Origin: Clostridiales bacterium UBA1763
Lineage (GTDB): Bacteria > Bacillota > Clostridia > Oscillospirales > Oscillospiraceae
Direction of reading: 5' to 3'
NCBI GenBank assembly: GCA_002314685.1
Contig: DCHB01000080.1
Span: 14,348 to 78,347, forward strand
DNA: 64,000 nucleotides
Below, in pieces: positions 33,934-42,388 of the stretch. Positions within the stretch are counted from its first letter, which is position 1. The number at the start of each line of letters is the position of its first letter. The notes below the pieces were generated by a model, which was not told where the DNA came from, did no database searches, and worked only from the letters and a program-made list of their open reading frames with translations. The position numbers and the translations under genes were made by a program.

Positions 33934-35412
33934 ATGAATAATCCCGATATTTATAAGGATATATCTTTGAGAACAAACGGATCAATCATGCTCGGAGTCG
34001 TAGGTCCCGTTCGCACGGGAAAATCAACATTTATAAAGCGATTTATGGAGCTTCTCGTAATTCCGCATATAGAGGATGTATATGCAAGAGAGAGGGCGAA
34101 GGATGAGCTTCCGCAAAGCGGCTCAGGCAAAACAATAATGACATCCGAGCCGAAGTTTGTTCCCGAGGAAGCGGTACAGATTAGGCTATCCGACGATATA
34201 AGCTTTAGCGTCAGGTTGGTTGACTGCGTGGGTTATATGGTCAACGGCGCGGCAGGGCAGTTTGAGGACGGCAGTGAAAGAATGGTTGCAACGCCATGGT
34301 ATGACCACGAAATCAGCATGACCGAGGCGGCAGAGTCGGGAACAAGCAAGGTTATATGCGAGCATTCAACAATCGGACTTGTAATAACGACGGACGGCAG
34401 TATTTGCGATATTCCGAGAGAGGATTATATTCAGCCCGAAGAAAGGGTAATAAATGAGCTTAAATCAATAGGGAAGCCCTTTGCAGTCTTAATAAACTGC
34501 AAGCAGCCGAATTCAGATTCGGCAAATGCTTTGAGAGAAAAGCTCAGTGAAAAATATGAAATTCCCTGTATGTGCGTTAGTTGCACAATGTTAAATGAAG
34601 ATGATATGAACAGTATTATGAGCGCTGTTCTCGGCGAATTTCCCATATCTGAGCTTGATATTTGGCTTCCGCCGTGGATAGATGCACTTGACGGCGATGT
34701 TAAGCTCAAGAACGATGTTTATGAAGGAATAATTGAAGCGTCTAAGGGAGCATCGAGAATAAGCGATGTTACTTCGATGATATCAAAGCTCAATGAGCTT
34801 CAAACAATAGAAACAGCAAGCTTAAACAGCTCAAATCTCGGCAGTGGGGTAATGAATATTGATGTCAAGTTACCCGATAAATTGTATTATGAGCTGATAA
34901 GCGAGGAGGCGGGGTGCGAAATTACAAATGACGGTGAGCTTATAGCCCTGCTGCAAAAAATGAGCAAGATAATGCGTGACTATAATCACATTAAAAAAGC
35001 TCTTGACGATGTAAGACAGACGGGCTACGGCATTGTATTGCCCGAGGCAGATGAGCTTGAATTTGACGAGCCCGAGATTGTAAAGCATTCGGGAAAATAT
35101 GCCGTCAGACTAAAGGCGAAGGCGCCTGCAATACACATGCTGAGAACGGGCGTAGAAACAGAGATCAGCCCGTCAATCGGCGGAGAAAATGCCTCGGAGG
35201 AGATTATAAGCTTTCTTCTTCAGGGATATGACGGTGATATGAGCAAGCTGTGGGAATCAAATATTTTCGGCAGACCGCTGAACGAAATAGCGGAGGAGTC
35301 TATTATTGAAAGGCTTAATAATCTGCCTGTCAATTCAAGGGCGAAGCTTCAGGAAACCCTACAGAGAATAGTTAATGAGGGAAGGGGTACGCTTATTTGC
35401 CTTTTGCTCTGA
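33934..35412 (+). CDS. spoIVA: Stage IV sporulation protein A (spore coat ATPase)
   Basis: The ATPase that polymerises on the forespore surface and forms the base of the spore coat. The 492-residue protein starts NPDIYKDISLRTNGSIMLG, has Walker A GPVRTGKST at residues 24-32 and the family stretches GSGKTIMTSEPKFVPEEA and VRLVDCVGYMV (Walker B), and ends in a Leu-rich C-terminus (GRGTLICLLL) as in other SpoIVA proteins, where this end is needed for localisation. Predicted to be switched on in the mother cell by sigma-E. Its partner SipL is encoded at 16734. Confidence 0.97.
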   Translation: MNNPDIYKDISLRTNGSIMLGVVGPVRTGKSTFIKRFMELLVIPHIEDVYARERAKDELPQSGSGKTIMTSEPKFVPEEAVQIRLSDDISFSVRLVDCVGYMVNGAAGQFEDGSERMVATPWYDHEISMTEAAESGTSKVICEHSTIGLVITTDGSICDIPREDYIQPEERVINELKSIGKPFAVLINCKQPNSDSANALREKLSEKYEIPCMCVSCTMLNEDDMNSIMSAVLGEFPISELDIWLPPWIDALDGDVKLKNDVYEGIIEASKGASRISDVTSMISKLNELQTIETASLNSSNLGSGVMNIDVKLPDKLYYELISEEAGCEITNDGELIALLQKMSKIMRDYNHIKKALDDVRQTGYGIVLPEADELEFDEPEIVKHSGKYAVRLKAKAPAIHMLRTGVETEISPSIGGENASEEIISFLLQGYDGDMSKLWESNIFGRPLNEIAEESIIERLNNLPVNSRAKLQETLQRIVNEGRGTLICLLL

Positions 35413-35431
35413 TTTTTGTGTCAAATTACAG

Positions 35432-35460
35432 TTGAAATTATAGCAAGCAAAGACTATAAT
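35432..35460 (+). promoter_or_regulatory. Sigma-A promoter of the aminotransferase gene
   Basis: TTGAAA, 17-bp spacer, TATAAT, 34 bp before the ATG at 35495. Confidence 0.82.
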
Positions 35461-35494
35461 CAACTTATATTTTACATTGTCGGAGATGAACAAC

Positions 35495-36682
35495 ATGAAA
35501 GCAGTATCCAGAACAGCGCAGGCGGTTCGCGCCTCAACAACCTTAGCGGTTGACAGCTTGGCAAAACAGATGAAGGCTGACGGTCTTGATGTAGTCGGTT
35601 TCGGCACCGGCGAGCCCGATTTCAGAACTCCCGAGAATATAAATCAGGCGGGTATCGAAGCAATTAACGCAGGAAAGACCAAATACACTCCTGCCGCAGG
35701 TATAATTCCTCTTCGCAAGGCTATAGCCGAACAGCTCAAGGCTGAGGGTCTTGATTATGACTATACTCAGATAGTAATTGCAAGCGGTGCTAAGCACAGC
35801 CTATATATAGCTCTTTCGGCTATTACTAACCCGGGTGATGAAATTATCCTGCCCGCACCGTATTGGGTTAGCTATTATGAAATGATTAAAATGACAGGCG
35901 GCACACCCGTTATAGTCAATGCAGAGGAAAAGCAGGGCTTCAAAATTTCCGCTGAGCAGCTTGAAGCGGCAGTGACCGATAAAACAAAGTGCTTTATGCT
36001 CAACAATCCCTCAAATCCCACGGGTATGCTATATACAAAGGATGAGCTTAAGGCTATTGTTGACGTCTGCGTTAAATACGACCTCTATATAATTGCCGAT
36101 GAAATTTATTACAAGCTCGTATATGACGGACTTGAGTTTACAAGCGTTGCTTCCTTCGGCGACGATGTCAAGGAGCGCACACTGCTCATTAACGGTGTAT
36201 CGAAGTCCTATGCTATGACCGGCTGGAGAATAGGCTATTGCGCCTGCAATAAACAGCTTGCAAAGATTATGAGCAATTTCCTCAGTCATTCAACGGGCGC
36301 ACCCTCAACAATCAGTCAGTGGGCGGCAGTTGAGGCTATTACAGGCCCTCAGGATACCATTGAGGATATGCGTAAGGCATTTTTGCAGCGCAGAGACTAT
36401 ATCGTTAAGCGCATGAACGAAATTGAAGGCGTAAGCTGTATTGTCCCTAACGGCGCATTTTATGTCATGATGAACATTGAAAAGCTCATAGGAAGAACTC
36501 TCGGCGGAAAGCTTATTGAAAATGATGATGATTTCGCCGTAGCCTTCCTTGAAAAGGCGCTTGTTGCAGTTGTGCCTTGCTCGGGCTTCGGTGCAAAGAA
36601 TTTTGTTCGCTGGTCTTATGCCGCTTCAATGGAAAACATTGAAAAAGGTCTTAACCGCCTTGAAAAATTCCTCAGCGAATGA
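35495..36682 (+). CDS. Class I/II PLP aminotransferase, probably aspartate aminotransferase
   Basis: A 395-residue fold-type I aminotransferase of the subgroup Ib aspartate aminotransferases. Visible are LAKQMKADGLDVVGFGTGEPDF, KTKYTPAAGI, ILPAPYWVSY, NNPSNPTGMLY, IADEIYYKLVYDG and the Schiff-base lysine in NGVSKSYAMTGWRIGY, with the substrate-binding Arg in FVRWSYA near the end. ATG 35495 is preferred since GGAG is 9 bp upstream; the ATG at 35486 touches that site. Other amino acid substrates are possible. Confidence 0.88.
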   Translation: MKAVSRTAQAVRASTTLAVDSLAKQMKADGLDVVGFGTGEPDFRTPENINQAGIEAINAGKTKYTPAAGIIPLRKAIAEQLKAEGLDYDYTQIVIASGAKHSLYIALSAITNPGDEIILPAPYWVSYYEMIKMTGGTPVIVNAEEKQGFKISAEQLEAAVTDKTKCFMLNNPSNPTGMLYTKDELKAIVDVCVKYDLYIIADEIYYKLVYDGLEFTSVASFGDDVKERTLLINGVSKSYAMTGWRIGYCACNKQLAKIMSNFLSHSTGAPSTISQWAAVEAITGPQDTIEDMRKAFLQRRDYIVKRMNEIEGVSCIVPNGAFYVMMNIEKLIGRTLGGKLIENDDDFAVAFLEKALVAVVPCSGFGAKNFVRWSYAASMENIEKGLNRLEKFLSE

Positions 36683-36710
36683 TATAATAATCACCCCATT
36701 AACATAGCTT
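36682..36710 (+). promoter_or_regulatory. Possible sigma-E promoter of cwlD
   Basis: ATATAAT, 14-bp spacer, CATAGCTT. The -10 fits CATANNNT; the -35 core is ATAAT against ATATT (one mismatch). The -10 overlaps the loop of the hairpin in front of cwlD, as for spoIVA. Confidence 0.45.
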
Positions 36711-36725
36711 GTTAGTGGGGTGATT
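36689..36725 (+). terminator. Terminator-like hairpin carrying the cwlD Shine-Dalgarno
   Basis: A 15-bp stem with one G-U-type pair, ATCACCCCATTAACA/TGTTAGTGGGGTGAT, a 5-base loop, and a short T run leading into the GTG start at 36728. GGGGTGA in the 3' arm is the ribosome-binding site. Confidence 0.75.
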
Positions 36726-36727
36726 TT

Positions 36728-37441
36728 GTGTTTATAACGATTGATATTAAGCGAGTTATTAAAATTACAGCCGTGTCTCTGCTTGCCGTTTTGCTTCTGC
36801 TTGGCATAAAAGCCGTTTCAGACCACGGCTTCATGGCTGCTATGAATAACAGCGATAAGCATACTCTTGTGCTTGATGCAGGTCACGGCGGCGTTGACGG
36901 CGGCGCAGTAGCAGTGTCGGGGGAAAAAGAAAGTGATATTAACCTCTCATTAGCATTGAAGGCGGAAATAATTGCAGATTTTTTAGGTGTTGAGACAGCT
37001 TTAACACGCACAGAAGATACCGATGGAGCTGAAAACGGTGAATACAGCGAGAGGGAAAATCTTATAAACCGAGTTGACACGGTTAATTCTGTTCAAAATG
37101 CAGTTTTAATAAGCATTCATCAGAATAAATTCCCGAGCAGTATTGTCAGCGGTGCGGAGGTAATGTATTCTGATAATATCCAAAGCAAACAGCTCGGCTT
37201 AATTACGCAGGATAATCTCGTTTCTGAGCTTGATAAAGAAAACCGCAGAGTTGCGAGAAAAGCTCCGACGGAGCTGTTGTTGACATCGTCCGTTTCATGT
37301 CCTGCCATACTCGTTGAATGCGGTTTTATGTCCAATCCCGATGAGGCAATAAAGCTTTCAAACGAGCAATATCAGACAAAAATAGCGACGGTTTTAATAG
37401 CCTCATATATTCAGTATATAAATCAGCTATCTTCAATATAG
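36728..37441 (+). CDS. cwlD: N-acetylmuramoyl-L-alanine amidase CwlD
   Basis: A 237-residue zinc amidase (Amidase_3) that removes peptides from muramic acid and so starts muramic-delta-lactam formation in the spore cortex. An N-terminal anchor (VIKITAVSLLAVLLLLGI) is followed by LDAGHGGVDGGAVA (zinc His), ESDINLSLALKAE, SIHQNKF (zinc His) and VECGFMSNPDEAIKL (catalytic Glu). The size and the lack of wall-binding repeats favour CwlD. The start is GTG with the ribosome-binding site inside a hairpin. Confidence 0.88.
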   Translation: MFITIDIKRVIKITAVSLLAVLLLLGIKAVSDHGFMAAMNNSDKHTLVLDAGHGGVDGGAVAVSGEKESDINLSLALKAEIIADFLGVETALTRTEDTDGAENGEYSERENLINRVDTVNSVQNAVLISIHQNKFPSSIVSGAEVMYSDNIQSKQLGLITQDNLVSELDKENRRVARKAPTELLLTSSVSCPAILVECGFMSNPDEAIKLSNEQYQTKIATVLIASYIQYINQLSSI

Positions 37442-37452
37442 GAGAGAAAAAC

Positions 37453-38814
37453 ATGAGACAAAAGACAGTGTTCTGCTGTTCGGAATGCGGCAATGAAACA
37501 GTAAAATGGAGTGGAAAATGTACCGCCTGCGGCGCGTGGGACAGTCTTGTCGAGGTAAAGCTCGACAATAACAAGGTAAAAGGCGTTTCAAAGAGTGCGT
37601 CATCCGTTAAAAAAGTTCCAAAGCTAATATCAGAGCTTGATACAGAGTCGGAAATCAGATTTTCAACGGGTATAGGTGAGCTTGACAGAGTTTTAGGCGG
37701 CGGCGCAGTCAAAGGCTCGCTCGTGCTTGTCGGCGGTGCACCCGGTATAGGTAAATCAACACTGCTTTTACAGCTTTGCGGTCTTGTTGACGGCGGTCAG
37801 AAGATACTGTATGTGACGGGCGAGGAAAGCGAGAGACAGCTTAAAATGCGTGCTCAGCGTCTCGGCGTTGAAAAGGGCGATGTCTATGTGCTCGCCGAAA
37901 CAGGCCTGTCCGATATAATGGAGACGGCGGAGTCACTTTCTCCCGATATAGTGATAATTGACTCAATTCAAACAGTTTTTGACGCAGAGATTAGCTCAGC
38001 CCCGGGCAGTGTAAGTCAGGTCAGAGAGTGCACGATGTCCATTATGCGTCTTACAAAGGAAAAAGGCTTTACAACCTTTGTAATAGGACACATAAATAAA
38101 GAAGGCAACATTGCAGGTCCTAAGGTGCTTGAACACATGGTTGATTGCGTTCTGTATTTCGAAGGGGAGAGGAGCACCTCTTTCAGAATATTGCGAGCAG
38201 GCAAAAACCGTTTTGGTTCAACTAATGAGATAGGCGTTTTTGAAATGGCTGATACCGGGCTTAAAGAGCTCAAAAACCCGTCGGAAATCCTGCTTTCGGG
38301 AAGACCCGATAACGCACCGGGTACCTGCGTAAGCTGTGTTATTGAAGGCTCGAGACCGATATTAGCGGAAATTCAAGCGCTTGTTGCTCCTGCGGCATAC
38401 GGCTCAGGCAGAAGAAGCACAAACGGAATTGACTATAACAGAGCGACGCTTTTGATAGCGGTGCTTGAAAAGCGCGGCGGAATGGCGGTGTCGGCTTGCG
38501 ATGCGTATATAAATGTTATAGGCGGTCTTGAGCTCGATGAGCCCGCAGCGGACCTTGCCACAATGCTTGCAATCGCAAGCTCATTCAGAGACCTTCCGCT
38601 TGGCAGAGATTTAGCCGCTGTCGGCGAGGTTGGCTTATCCGGTGAAATCAGAAGCGTTAGCTCTCTTAATATGCGATTATCGGAGATTGCACGCCTTGGT
38701 TTTAAGCGTTGCGTGATACCTGCACATATAAAAGACGATATTAAGAAGCCTGAAGGCCTTGAGCTTATTTCAGTTAAGGATATCAGACAGGCAATAAAGG
38801 CTACATTAGGATGA
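37453..38814 (+). CDS. radA: DNA repair protein RadA
   Basis: A RecA-like branch migration helicase. The 453-residue protein has an N-terminal C4 zinc finger (CSECG, CTACGAW), Walker A GGAPGIGKST near residues 94-103, IVIDSIQTV, the RadA motif KNRFG and a C-terminal Lon-like domain (AVGEVGLSGEIRSV). GGAGAGAAA precedes the ATG. The DUF6873-like gene follows within 2 bp. Confidence 0.97.
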   Translation: MRQKTVFCCSECGNETVKWSGKCTACGAWDSLVEVKLDNNKVKGVSKSASSVKKVPKLISELDTESEIRFSTGIGELDRVLGGGAVKGSLVLVGGAPGIGKSTLLLQLCGLVDGGQKILYVTGEESERQLKMRAQRLGVEKGDVYVLAETGLSDIMETAESLSPDIVIIDSIQTVFDAEISSAPGSVSQVRECTMSIMRLTKEKGFTTFVIGHINKEGNIAGPKVLEHMVDCVLYFEGERSTSFRILRAGKNRFGSTNEIGVFEMADTGLKELKNPSEILLSGRPDNAPGTCVSCVIEGSRPILAEIQALVAPAAYGSGRRSTNGIDYNRATLLIAVLEKRGGMAVSACDAYINVIGGLELDEPAADLATMLAIASSFRDLPLGRDLAAVGEVGLSGEIRSVSSLNMRLSEIARLGFKRCVIPAHIKDDIKKPEGLELISVKDIRQAIKATLG

Positions 38815-38815
38815 T

Positions 38816-39568
38816 ATGATAAGAATAATCAATAAGCCGCATCTCCCACAAGGGCAGGTGCGGCAAGTAATAATAGGGAATAAGTACCGAAATTTGCTCG
38901 AAAACGCACTTTTTGAGCATAATATTGAGGTGTTTTGGCTTGATGATAACCCTTGCGTGGATGAAAGACTCAGAGGTCATGCGGATTTATCGGTACTGCA
39001 CACAGGCTCAAATAAGCTGTATTGCTGTGAATACTTAGAGAATAGCAATATTGTCAATAATTTAACTAATTTGGGCTTCGAAGTACAGTATACAAAAAAT
39101 CCGCAGAAAGATTATCCACTTGATGCAGGTCTGAACATTTGTATACTAAATGATAAGCTGTTTTATAATTCAAAGAGCGCATACAGTATAGTAATAGAGT
39201 CGATAAAAGAAAAAGAGAAAATCCAAATTAAACAAGGCTACACAAAATGCTCGGTATGCGTTGTAAATGAAAACGCTATAATAACTTCCGATAGAATAAT
39301 ACACAGAAAAGCTACTGAAAATAAAATACAATCATTACTAATAGAAAAGCCATTTGTAAAGCTCGACGGATTTGAACATGGATTTATAGGCGGAGCATCG
39401 TTTAAGCTAAATAAAAATAAAATAGCGTTCACGGGAAGAATTCTTGATAACGAAATCAGAAATAAAATAGAAAGCTATCTGCAAAAGCTGAGTATTACAC
39501 CCGTATATCTGACAGAACACGAAATTTTCGATATTGGCAGTGCAGTAGTGCTTACAGAGGATATTTAA
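38816..39568 (+). CDS. Putative DUF6873-family GME-fold protein
   Basis: A 250-residue protein with no catalytic assignment. The alternating blocks GHADLSVLHTG, NICILNDKLFYN, KCSVCVVNENAIITSD, FIGGASFKLNKNKIAFTG and IGSAVVLTEDI resemble the repeated beta-beta-alpha units of guanidine-modifying (GME) fold enzymes, and the cysteine-containing KCSVCVVN may be part of the site. The DUF6873 label is from memory of similar clostridial proteins. Codon use is more AT-rich, with many ATA, AAT and AAA codons. The ATG starts 2 bp after radA with an AGGATGA stretch ahead, so it is probably co-transcribed. Confidence 0.6.
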   Translation: MIRIINKPHLPQGQVRQVIIGNKYRNLLENALFEHNIEVFWLDDNPCVDERLRGHADLSVLHTGSNKLYCCEYLENSNIVNNLTNLGFEVQYTKNPQKDYPLDAGLNICILNDKLFYNSKSAYSIVIESIKEKEKIQIKQGYTKCSVCVVNENAIITSDRIIHRKATENKIQSLLIEKPFVKLDGFEHGFIGGASFKLNKNKIAFTGRILDNEIRNKIESYLQKLSITPVYLTEHEIFDIGSAVVLTEDI

Positions 39569-39602
39569 TGAAATAATCGGTTTAAGCCCGATTATTTCAT
39601 TT
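39568..39602 (+). terminator. Terminator after radA-DUF6873
   Basis: An 11-bp stem GAAATAATCGG/CCGATTATTTC followed by ATTTT. Confidence 0.75.
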
Positions 39603-39682
39603 TCAACTCCCACAAATTAAACAAAATCTTTATTTTGCTTAATTATTGGTCAATTTGCCGATAGACAGATAAAGCAGTTCCC

Positions 39683-39691
39683 TGTTATAAT
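39683..39691 (+). promoter_or_regulatory. Extended -10 promoter of the second recombinase gene
   Basis: TGTTATAAT (TGn plus TATAAT) with no good -35; 34 bp before the ATG. Confidence 0.5.
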
Positions 39692-39725
39692 GAATTAAGA
39701 TAAGAAATCAGATTGGAGCTTTATT

Positions 39726-40721
39726 ATGGATTACAGAAGCGAAGCACCCGAAATAATTAAGAATTTTTTGACTTATCACGAGACTATTAAAGGTCATTCC
39801 AAGAAGACTGTCGATGAATATTATCTTGACCTCAGAAATTTTTTCAGATACCTGAAGATTGCGCGTAATATTGTCCCCCGCGATACTGAGCTTGAAGAAA
39901 TCTCAATTAAAGACATTGACCTTGATTTTGTCAAGTCAGTTACTGTTTCGGAAACTTATGAGTATCTTGCTTTCATGACTCGCGACAGAGTTAAAAATCA
40001 GCGCAGCCGTGAGGCTGAATACGGTACTATGGCATCCACCCGTGCACGCAAGGTTTCAACAATACGAAGCTTTTATAAATATCTCACACTCAAAGCCAAG
40101 CTGCTTGACACAAATCCTTTACAGGACCTCGATGTGCCCAAGATACCGCACACCTTGCCGAGATATCTAACTTTGCCCGAGGCGCAAGCCCTCCTCTCCT
40201 CTGTTGACGGTAAAAATAAAGAGCGTGACTATTGTATTCTTTGCATATTCTTAAATTGCGGCTTGCGTATTTCCGAGATTGTCGGTCTTAATATACAAGA
40301 TATTAGAGCCGACCATTTAAGAGTATTCGGCAAAGGCAGTAAGGAAAGAATTATTTACCTTAACGATTCAACTGCTCAAGCGATAAACGATTATCTTCTA
40401 ATTAGAAAAAGCATAGCCGCGATTGATAAAAATGCACTGTTTTTATCAAATCGCAGAAAACGCATGAGTCGTGAGGCAGTACACAGCATGGTTAAAACCT
40501 CACTCACCCGCGCAGGGCTTGATGCCGATAAGTATTCCTCACATAAGCTACGACACACAGCCGCAACCTTGATGCTTCAAAACGGAGTTGATGTGAGAAC
40601 ATTGCAGGAGCTGCTCGGTCACGAAAACTTAAATACAACGCAGATTTACACTCATGTTGACAACAGCGAGCTCAGAATTGCCGCTGATGCAAACCCTCTG
40701 AGTAAATTTAAGCCCGAATAA
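39726..40721 (+). CDS. Tyrosine recombinase XerC-like
   Basis: A 331-residue integrase-family recombinase. The N-terminal core-binding domain has FLTYHETIKGHSKKTVDEYYLD; the catalytic domain has NCGLRISEIVGLN (Arg), HKLRHTAATLMLQNGVDV (His-x-x-Arg), LLGHENLNTTQIYTHV (His/Tyr). It is about 35 residues longer than XerD, mostly from an insertion around residues 40-100 (EISIKDIDLDFVKS, RDRVKNQRSREAEYGTMAS) common in clostridial XerC. No phage genes lie around it, so a housekeeping role as XerC partner of the protein at 27872 is likely. It is flanked by its own promoter and terminator. Confidence 0.85.
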   Translation: MDYRSEAPEIIKNFLTYHETIKGHSKKTVDEYYLDLRNFFRYLKIARNIVPRDTELEEISIKDIDLDFVKSVTVSETYEYLAFMTRDRVKNQRSREAEYGTMASTRARKVSTIRSFYKYLTLKAKLLDTNPLQDLDVPKIPHTLPRYLTLPEAQALLSSVDGKNKERDYCILCIFLNCGLRISEIVGLNIQDIRADHLRVFGKGSKERIIYLNDSTAQAINDYLLIRKSIAAIDKNALFLSNRRKRMSREAVHSMVKTSLTRAGLDADKYSSHKLRHTAATLMLQNGVDVRTLQELLGHENLNTTQIYTHVDNSELRIAADANPLSKFKPE

Positions 40722-40752
40722 AAAATCAGAGTCTTACAGACTCTGATTTTTT
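40720..40752. terminator. Bidirectional terminator between the recombinase and the ATPase-like gene
   Basis: A 13-bp perfect stem AAAAATCAGAGTC/GACTCTGATTTTT with a 5-base loop, between convergent genes; the ATPase-like stop codon lies in the loop. Confidence 0.9.
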
Positions 40753-42350
40753 GTCATTTGAACTATGTTGAGTACACCGAATATTCCTGCGGCGAAATCG
40801 AAAAGCGTAATAAACCATAAGGTTGCGCTTCCCGTCAAAGCAAGGATAATTGATACAAGCTTTACGAGCAAAACCGCGGCAATATTTTCAGCTGAAATCC
40901 TTTTTGAGAGCTTGGACAGCCTTACCAGTGTTGAAAGTCCGTATATGCCGATGTTAGACATACACAAATCGCAAACATCGTCCATTTTGCCGACTCTTGC
41001 GTCGAGGTCTGCCTCGGTGTGATAATCGATGCTCTCAGCACTTACATACAAAACAGCATCCTTTTCATCAACGACCTGCTTTATGTTTGAAATGGTTTCA
41101 AGCTTCTTTAATGTATCACAGCAGGGATAAAAGTCGGTAATTTTGATTGAATTTGCGGTTTTTTCGCATATTTCCGAACCGTCCTCGGATAAAAGCACGC
41201 TGTTGATACCGTAGCTTTTCAAATCCTCGACGGACTGCGCGGCGTATGGATTTATACTCTCGTTAAATATTACGGAGCCTGCAAATTTGCCCGAAACTAT
41301 AAGATATAGTACATTTCCCTTTCTAACAGAAGAATCACTTATCGAAATTCCGCGTGAATTGAGGAGATTCATAGTACCGAGCAAAACAGGCTGACCGCCG
41401 ATTTTGACCTCCATACCGTAACCCGGAATATCCTTGAAATCCTGTATGTACTCGGGGAAAATCTCTCCGTCATAAGCTGCAACAATTGATGAAGCAATTC
41501 TCTGTTCGGACCTGTATGCTACATAAGCAATAGCTTTAAGGAAGTTTTCATTATCCATTACGGGAGAAATGATGGATGCAATTTTCGGAGCACCTGCAGT
41601 TATTACATCAAATTTATCGAACACCACTTCCCTGATGCCTGATGCCTTTTCCAATACCTCGGGACTGTCAAAATACACACCTGCCGAGGCTGAATAGCCG
41701 ATTGCGGAAGCGGTGCAAAGCGATAATGACGCAAGTGCAGACGCAGGTGCAACAGCGGCTAAGAGCATTGCTCCCCTTCTGATTGACATTACAAAGGTCA
41801 TATCGGAAAGTATCGGCAATAAAACTGCATATAAAACAGCAGCTATCAACGCCGCCTTAGATGCAAGGTCAAAAATCGGCCGAAGCTTGGTCTTGTAAGG
41901 GTTTTCAACCGTATCATATCGGTTCAGCAGACTCTTAATGCTGGAAACTTCCTCTGCATCACTTTTCGGCAGGTTATCTGAAATGTTCTTTTTGGTAAGT
42001 CTGAGAGCAAAATCAAGGAACAGATTACACAGCTCAAAGATTACGGCAAAAACAACAGACTCAACATAACAGCCCGCGGCAAAGCTTGCAATCGCCGCAA
42101 CGAGAATCAAACAGTAAGGACTGAAATAATCCTTTTTGACTATTGCCTTGTATGAGGACAGCATAATATTAAATCCGCCCACAACAAAGGCAACTATCAA
42201 AATAAGTGCTGAAATAAGCGCGGTTGTACTGATTTTGTATGCCAGAATAAGCAGGATAACGGATATTGCGAGCCGAATAAGCGTGTAGATATTCAGCAGT
42301 ACAGCCGTTGATGCCTTACTGCTTTTAGAGGCTTTGCTTTTATGGTTCAC
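40734..42350 (-). CDS. Degenerate P1B-type ATPase homologue (probable pseudo-enzyme)
   Basis: A 538-residue membrane protein with the overall order of a heavy-metal P-type ATPase but altered key motifs. The phosphorylation loop reads DKFDVIT (245-251) instead of DKTGTLT; the metal-site CPC is APA (201-203) in AAVAPASALASL; the HP of the N-domain is RI (EQRIASSIVAA); the hinge GDGxND is absent near 428-440; TGD is SED (388-390). The actuator domain with TGES is missing: only about 35 residues separate the helix pairs near 115 and 165. The nucleotide-domain GYGMEVKIGGQPVLLG remains. There is no N-terminal metal-binding domain. The frame is intact, so this is not a decaying pseudogene. It lies 38 bp behind fba; GTG start with AAGGTGA. 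Role unknown; a regulatory or scaffold function is inferred. Confidence 0.8.
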   Translation of the reverse strand: MNHKSKASKSSKASTAVLLNIYTLIRLAISVILLILAYKISTTALISALILIVAFVVGGFNIMLSSYKAIVKKDYFSPYCLILVAAIASFAAGCYVESVVFAVIFELCNLFLDFALRLTKKNISDNLPKSDAEEVSSIKSLLNRYDTVENPYKTKLRPIFDLASKAALIAAVLYAVLLPILSDMTFVMSIRRGAMLLAAVAPASALASLSLCTASAIGYSASAGVYFDSPEVLEKASGIREVVFDKFDVITAGAPKIASIISPVMDNENFLKAIAYVAYRSEQRIASSIVAAYDGEIFPEYIQDFKDIPGYGMEVKIGGQPVLLGTMNLLNSRGISISDSSVRKGNVLYLIVSGKFAGSVIFNESINPYAAQSVEDLKSYGINSVLLSEDGSEICEKTANSIKITDFYPCCDTLKKLETISNIKQVVDEKDAVLYVSAESIDYHTEADLDARVGKMDDVCDLCMSNIGIYGLSTLVRLSKLSKRISAENIAAVLLVKLVSIILALTGSATLWFITLFDFAAGIFGVLNIVQMTKNQSL

Positions 42351-42388
42351 AAGCTCACCTTCCCTGTTAAGTGAATAAACTAAATAGA

